From Nemertoderma westbladi (taxonomy: Eukaryota > Xenacoelomorpha > Nemertodermatida > Nemertodermatidae): a DNA stretch of 64,000 nt. Shown here piece by piece: positions 58,331 to 64,000 of the stretch (positions are counted from its first letter, which is position 1; each line of letters opens with the position of its first letter). The position numbers and the translations under genes are program-made. The notes beneath the pieces were generated by a model. That model worked only from the letters and a program-made list of their open reading frames with translations, was not told the origin of the DNA and made no database searches. The stretch covers positions 1 through 64,000 of the forward strand of contig JAUCBJ010003200.1 of NCBI GenBank assembly GCA_032718475.1. Direction: 5' to 3'.

Positions 58331-58881
58331 TTTGTATAACATCCGAAAAATCTATGCATTTACTTTTACTTTTTTTTCTTTCAACAAAATAACGTTTTGG
58401 TTTACAACTAAAGACAATTAACTAAAGTACAGCAGAACAGAATGACAGGATACTTGTGAGTGACAGGTCTCCCATCTGATCACAAGATTAGCGATGTGTA
58501 TCACCGTCAATACGTTTAAAGTAAAGATACGAACTCCCTTAGCGAACAGCAAAGAAATGTTAGGGGCCTCTATATTAGATAAATGAAATTCCACTGAGCA
58601 GCGAGTACATTATAAAATGTAGCGCTGGTACTTAATGCATCTGTGACTTTAATAATCGTAAATTTGTATTATTGTTAGTAACAGTAAATAGTGCGTCCGT
58701 GTGGTGCATATCGTTTGGATTGCTTAGTTTTAATTCATCTCAGTCGATATTGTAATAAAACCAAGAAAAGTAATAACAGTAAACCTCCATCTGTTTTTGG
58801 TTTTATTAGTCAGTTTCATGAGTTTTTATTGCATCTCGTTAACTTATACTTCTAATCGGAGGTTGGAGTGGATGTGGTTGT

Positions 58882-58912
<31 letters not shown>

Positions 58913-59221
58913 GGGGGGGTGCCCCCAATTCAGCAACTTGGAGGAATTTGCGGGTGTGTTTAAGCGGGATAATCAAATTTTGTTACAACTAAAGTTCCAC
59001 CATGGTGAGGTGGTTGGTTGCTTTGATATACATCAATACTCAATACATCAATATTTATAACCTGGTGCAACAGACAGAATACCTCGAACTACCTCGAACT
59101 ACCTCGAACTACCTCGAACTACCTCGAAACTTAGTAAATCAGCCAAATGTTTTGCGGCATTGCATTCATTAAAGTAAATGTAAATATATTTTTATCTTCG
59201 ACCTTAACATAGGGATTACAC
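58331..59221. other. Spacer with simple repeats
   Basis: Unique AT-rich sequence, then (TG)n and a run of 24 G (58878-58919), then five copies of a 10-bp unit CTCGAACTAC (about 59083-59127). No gene is supported. Confidence 0.45.
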
Positions 59222-59446
59222 TCAAAGTCTGATGACTTATTTCCAGTGCGGTCTCCCCTGAACTTTACTCCCCAGAGGAAACTCCAGTATAAGTTTAGCT
59301 ACCATTTAAGGATGCAAGGCAGAGATGCGCCCTGGCTAGACACTTCAAAGCATTCGTACCGAAACGAACACTGTCTCGGCCCCCCATGCGGGGTGTTGAA
59401 CCCACAAACTCCGAGATATGTAACCGCTACACCAAGGTGGCCCCTA
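59222..59446 (-). mobile_element. tRNA-derived SINE, fullest copy
   Basis: On the minus strand the head is CCACCTTGGTGTAGCGGTTA with box B GGGTTCAACACCCCG. The body contains CTAGCCAGGGCGCATCTCTG, and the tail ends near AAGTCATCAGACTTTG. It defines the family seen at 18572, 23483 and 58119. Confidence 0.7.
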
Positions 59447-59509
59447 AATTCATTGTTAAACCGATGCACGGTATTACTAACAGTAATGTCGGGCATGGAC
59501 TTATTTATG

Positions 59510-59717
59510 TACAAAGGTAAAGGATCAAGAGATGAGCCGGACTCACTTCAAGGTATCACTGTACAAAAATAAAGGATCAAGAGACGAGCCGGACTCACTT
59601 CGAGGTATCGCTGTACAAAGGTAAAGGATCAAGAGACGAGCCGGACTCACTTTGAGGTATCGCTGTACAAAGGTAAATGATAAAGAGACAAGCCAGACTC
59701 ACTTCGAGGTATCGCTG
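59510..59717. repeat. 52-bp tandem repeat, four copies
   Basis: The unit contains GTACAAAGGTAAAGGATCAA and GAGACGAGCCGGACTCACTT then CGAGGTATCGCT. Four copies with few changes. The LTR of BEL element 2 starts in what would be the fifth copy. Confidence 0.85.
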
Positions 59718-60954
59718 TGTAAAAGCTTTTACTGAATTGTCCGGTTATTTTTCCTTATTTTTCCCGTAAAGTACTCTGTAGTTGGTTTACCAGGCATAAA
59801 AAGGCCGTGTCCTTGCTGTACTGGTGTTTTAGCGGACATAAGAGCTATTTCTTCTGTATTTGTACTTTAGAGGACATAATCCGTAATTCCGTGACGTAAA
59901 AGCACGATACTCTTGAAAACAGTGTCGCTACCATGACGACGGCTAGCAGCTGATATTGCCACGTCGACGTTTCTTTGTTTCTCTGTTCTCTCGTTGTTCA
60001 GGTTGACCAATCAGAGCGTTTGTTATCTCTGTGTTGGAGGTATATACAGAAACTCAGTAGTTCAGTGTTATTGTTTTTGACCAGAGCCTAAGAACCGGCT
60101 TTGGCACCTCCGTGTTTTCAGTTTTTAGTCTTACACTAGTAGGTTTAATTATAAAGGGCATATATCCTTTAACTGACGCACCTACCTGACTCATGGAATC
60201 ACTGCATACTGATGACTGATGTCTGCATACTGCAGTACTGCATACACTGCATACTGTGTAACATTGTGCATACTTTTATATTGTTATACTGCTATTTACC
60301 GTCAGTTCTTCATAATATGGTTGATGAATAATTATATTTGGAATAACGATAAACAACCCCGAAACCCAATATTCTTGATATACCGAAGGTAAGAGAGAAG
60401 GGTTACAGATAAACGATTGTGACTTATGTTAAAGTGGTTTGAAGTGAATCTAATGTTATTTGATAGACCCTACATGAGTCAGCCTGTGTTCCTTTTATAT
60501 GTGACTAAAATCAGTGAAGATTGGCAGATTAGTGTGCAGTATTGTGCAGCATAGTGTATGAGTGAGTCTGTTAAAGAAGCAATTCCTAAAGAATGCGCCA
60601 TATATGTGGATTATAATTAAGCCATATCGTTGCGAGTAGTTTAAGTCATAACTCTGTTTATGTAGATAAAGCGCCACGTCCTAAAGGAACTGTTAATATT
60701 ACCGAAGGTGAATAATATTGTCAGAGATTATATAATACTATCAGTCGAATAATACATTAGGCTTACATAGCAATACAAATTAAACCGTCGAACCCAATCT
60801 CCCGGGAATATCCAGCGGGTGAATGGTCGCGCACGGATTGGTTTCGACTAGTGTAGTGAATCAAATACTTGTCATAGACTAAAAAGCAGATTTATTATCT
60901 AGAAGACATTCTAATTTGGCGGGTTAAACTGCCAAAGGTCTGAAAGCGCGAACA
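59718..60954 (+). repeat. 5' LTR of BEL element 2
   Basis: About 1237 bp, TGTAAAAG...GCGCGAACA. U3 differs strongly from element 1. Conserved blocks include GCGCCACGTCCTAAAGGAAC and GGTGAATGGTCGCGCAC. It has a TATA-like TTTTATAT but no AATAAA at the expected place. Confidence 0.8.
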
Positions 60955-61204
60955 TTAAAGGATATAGCTTCTTTATTGCAGTAAGCAATAAAGTCGAAAG
61001 TACCGGTCGACCGGTAACCAGTAGGCCTGACTGCCTGATCATCCGGACCGGTACCTACAGCAGTATTATTCGATTTTGATTGTTATATACCAGTAGGTCT
61101 TAATAATTAATCGGGGACGCCTGGTTTTTATTGAGATTTTACTTATTTCTGTCAAGTTTTATTTATTTGTAGGCCAGTATTGAACAGAAGGCGTGTAAGC
61201 CTGA

Positions 61205-61790
61205 TCAGATTGTACAGACAATTTGTAGGCTGAGCTGTTGTCTGATTGCTGTTAAGTCCGAACGAATTGCAGTGTGTGTAGAGCACTTGTCCGATTAAGT
61301 ACGGTTAGGAAGTAGGGGCAGCAACGCTGTAAGGTAATCCCCCAGATAAAGAATAAGTCGCACTACTGGGTTAGAGCGCATACTCCCTAATCATTTCGGA
61401 GTCTGCATGTCCTGTAGTTTATTTAGGCTTGAGAGTAGTCTGCCATCGTTTAGTCTGTACTTTGTTTGTGTAAGTCTGTACGGGTAGCGTATAATTTTAT
61501 TTAGATAATTTGTAGGCTGGATAGTTGTCTGGCTGTTATTAGGTCTGAACGGATTGCTGCGTGTGTAGATCATCTGTCCGATTAAGTACGATTAGGCAGT
61601 AGGGGCAGTGAACACTGTAAGGTAAACCCCCAACTAAAGAATAAGTCGCACTACTGGGTTAGAGCGCATACTCCCTAATCATTTCGGAGTCTGCATATAC
61701 CGTAGTTTGTTTAGGCTTGATAGTAGTCTGTCAGTGTTCGGTCTGTATTTTGTTTGAGTAGTTTGTACGCGTAGCGTAATATTTATTATT
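61205..61790 (+). repeat. Tandem duplication in the leader of BEL element 2
   Basis: A segment of about 290 bp with GCTG(T)TGTCTG, GAATAAGTCGCACTACTGGG and GCGCATACTCCCTAATCATT is present twice. Element 1 has it once (about 46408-46705). Confidence 0.75.
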
Positions 61791-63098
61791 CAGAGTTTAT
61801 GCGATTATTCGCAACATTCAAGTCCCCAAGTTTGTTCCTACAGTAATTGTGTTTGTTATACATACCGCTATAGTTAAATTAACCTCGGTACTACACGGGC
61901 TGCTCGGCGTAGGTAAAGACTGGTGATTTTGTGCATCGGTCACTCCAGCAGATGCCGTGGTTCTTTTAGCTGTTCAAGTATATTTAATTACTGATTAACT
62001 GTTGTGCAAGTACTCGTACCTAATTTAGGGTTTAGTGTACAGTGCTTTCCGAGAAGTAATTATTGTAGACATTATATTTGTGTTGTAAAGTGGTTGATAG
62101 GCACATTCGATTAGCTCTATTAACTTCTAGGTAGGAACACTCCGTGATACATAACGTAGAACCTATAGCGATACGGCTATAGGTCGTCAGGCGGTGGCAT
62201 TTTCCTATCTAGACAACGCAGTGTATTTACTACTACTTATTATTTCAAATACCGTAGTACCCTGTCCGCTGTAATAACCGGTTTTCTAACCCTTTGTTAG
62301 GCTGGTTTGTAGAATTCTTGTAAAATTACCCTAAAAATTCGTATTTTGCGTTTTTGTAAAATTTTGTGTTTATTTAGAGATTGTAATCTCACCCGAATTG
62401 TACGTAATTTGTAGTATTAAGTAACTTAGGTAAATTAGAATTATTTGTTTTAGTGTCTCATAAGTAACACTTCACTGAAAGCGCACCGCTTTGTGTAGTG
62501 ATTACCCCCAGAAATAATAACATTTATTTCAAACATTGACAAAACCCATTAAAACGGGTATATATATATTATAAATCAAATCTAACGATTTATAAATCGT
62601 AGGCCTACAATACAAACATTAGGTCTCAATATAAGTTGGACTACTGCTCAAATAACGGTAATAAAGTAAGTAAGTAACCAAGTAACCCTAAAGTTCAGAA
62701 ATTCAGTTATTTTAAAATAATTGATATACCGGTATTTACGATAGGCCTATTATCTTTATTCCTATAAATCTAGGCTGAAATTATACCGGTACGTGTAATT
62801 AATTCTATTTCAGAATTATATATCCTACAGACTGTAAGCTGTATACCGGTATTCCAGATAGGCCTATTATATATTTATATATATTTGTGCTAAAATTATA
62901 CCGGTATTCGGTGATAAACCTAGTCTGTAATAATAGTTATATATACTATAAGCATACCGGTATTCTAATATATTATATATATCACGCTACACTGAGTAGC
63001 AGTACCGGTGATTAATTACTAGGCTAGCAGTTAATACTGAGTTACTAGACTTGCTCAGACTGTAATACGGCAGTAGACATTCAACTGTACACATAAGC

Positions 63099-64000
63099 AT
63101 GTCTGACGCAAAGCAGAACCTGTCAGACAGTCTACTAGATACAACCGAGAGTGAAGTGACAGCAGAGAAACCGCATAAGAGGGATGCCATTGACATCTAT
63201 CTGTCAGACTATCAGCGTTTTTTGGGAGATGAAGAGTTGAGGAGAAGGCTAGAGGGACTTAGCCCTAATAGCGAAGGAGCCAAACTCGTGTTAGATGCGA
63301 TTGATGTGGATAGGTTAGCGGCGAACCAAGCTAAATTCGATGAACAACTCCGCATCGCTAGAGAACAAGAAGAACAAGTAAAGAAAAAACGTATAGAAGA
63401 CAGAAAGATAGCAGCAGTGGCAGAGGCGGAAAGAAAAGCGACCTTGGCAGAAGCAGCGGCAGAGGCAAAAGCGGCAGCAGCAGAAGCAGAGGCAAAGGCA
63501 ACAAAAGCAGCAGCAGAAGCAAAGGCAGAGGCAAAAGCGGCAGCGGCAGAGGTAAAAGCGGCAGCGGTGGCGGAAGCAGAACGGAGAGCATCTGAAGAGG
63601 CAACCCAACTAGAGTTGGAAAATCTTCAAGAGAGGCAAGACAACTTCAATAAACAGTTAACAGCTAGTAATATGCAGATGATGAGTCGATCTACTCCCAA
63701 AAGACAGGGATATACATCATCGGAGGAAGGCGATACCACCGATACTGAAGGCAAAGGAAATAGATCTCGTCTAAGCAGACGTAAAAGAACATTCCACCGT
63801 CAGAAATTGCCTGATTTGCCTCCAGCTGTTAGAAGGCAACTAAATAACACCAACTTAGGTAGTACAGAGCCCACAGACCAAATAATTAAAATAGAAAGAC
63901 TCCCTACTATAGTGGATGAGCCTGAAATAAGTAGGCCTGTTCTTGAAATCACCCCTACGGTAATAGATACATCTGTGCTCCCTGAAGCTACCTATAAATT
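63099..64000 (+). CDS. BEL gag, N-terminally shortened, partial
   Basis: The ATG at 63099 opens about 300 codons with no stop to the window edge. The first 14 or so residues (MSDAKQNLSDSLL) match element 1, then the sequence jumps to the segment that lies about 930 bp further on there (EVTAEKP, DAIDIYLSDYQRF). An N-terminal gag region of about 300 residues is therefore missing. The Ala/Lys/Glu repeat (63415-63600) follows, here with more KA(A)EA units, then the Ser/Arg-rich STPKRQG region. The frame is intact where element 1 has a stop. Confidence 0.75.
   Translation, partial: MSDAKQNLSDSLLDTTESEVTAEKPHKRDAIDIYLSDYQRFLGDEELRRRLEGLSPNSEGAKLVLDAIDVDRLAANQAKFDEQLRIAREQEEQVKKKRIEDRKIAAVAEAERKATLAEAAAEAKAAAAEAEAKATKAAAEAKAEAKAAAAEVKAAAVAEAERRASEEATQLELENLQERQDNFNKQLTASNMQMMSRSTPKRQGYTSSEEGDTTDTEGKGNRSRLSRRKRTFHRQKLPDLPPAVRRQLNNTNLGSTEPTDQIIKIERLPTIVDEPEISRPVLEITPTVIDTSVLPEATYK

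Larger units (their letters stand above)
59718..64000 (+). mobile_element. BEL/Pao LTR retrotransposon 2, 5' part
   Basis: A related but clearly diverged element: 5' LTR, a 2.1-kb leader and an open gag that runs past the window edge. Its 3' LTR and target duplication cannot be seen. Homology to element 1 is clear in LTR ends, R/U5, leader and gag. Confidence 0.85.

Noticed and set aside
59083-59127. Cluster of CTACCTC (let-7 seed match) sites
   Set aside because: They arise from a simple 10-bp tandem repeat in a spacer with no sign of transcription.
63315-63608. Leu- or Cys-rich minus-strand frames (also 49170-49451)
   Set aside because: Antisense of the Ala/Glu/Lys repeat in BEL gag; composition fully explained by that.

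Overview
This window looks like repeat-rich nuclear DNA from an animal, most likely a marine invertebrate. The signs are AT-rich spacers, spliced genes on the minus strand, a secreted EF-hand gene, BEL/Pao and non-LTR retrotransposons, tRNA-derived SINEs and several MITE families. Short palindromes such as TAGGCCTA and ACCGGT recur throughout. An echinoderm-like host is my guess only; no gene fixes the species. No bacterial, organellar, rRNA, true tRNA or CRISPR feature was seen.

Left third (1-24.5 kb): the main gene is a 7.9-kb uninterrupted coding exon on the minus strand (891-8766). It encodes a Helitron-type rolling-circle transposase: a C2H2 finger, a 21-residue basic repeat, an HUH/Y2 Rep domain and a Pif1-like helicase. 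A RuvC / poxvirus-A22-like Holliday-junction resolvase domain with all its acidic residues in place is fused behind the helicase. A short upstream coding exon (18003-18090) joins it in phase, so the roughly 9.2-kb intron contains a SINE, a small MITE, a LINE 3' end and about 180 copies of a 42-bp minisatellite. A 4657-bp step of tandem duplication lies inside this intron. A paralogue (exons at 21685-21772 and 20110-20411) and a worn copy (24230-24396) show the same exon organisation with a normal-sized second exon. Non-autonomous DNA transposons fill the spaces between.

Middle (24.5-41.5 kb): two copies of an AT-rich dispersed repeat, a satellite of about 146 bp (26.5-28.06 kb) with a CTCF-like motif in nearly every monomer, and a 3'-less LINE copy (29.4-31.2 kb). 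These are followed by a gene for a small secreted protein with three EF hands. Its exons (41299-41433 and 33134-33499, minus strand) join in phase across an intron that is mostly a 7-kb, 64-bp G-rich minisatellite.

Right third (41.5-64 kb): a full-length RTE-like LINE (41512-57666, minus strand, 12-bp target duplication) inserted about 70 bp upstream of the EF-hand start codon. A BEL/Pao LTR element (44938-57577, plus strand, 5-bp target duplication) then inserted into that LINE. The BEL copy has nearly identical LTRs but lacks reverse transcriptase and the integrase core, and it carries an unrecognised decayed ORF before its 3' LTR. SINEs and short tandem repeats separate it from a second, diverged BEL element that starts at 59718 and runs off the window with an open but N-terminally shortened gag.

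The organisation is one host gene and one transposase gene family heavily remodelled by nested insertions and tandem arrays. All functions are read from motifs by eye; no database search was possible.
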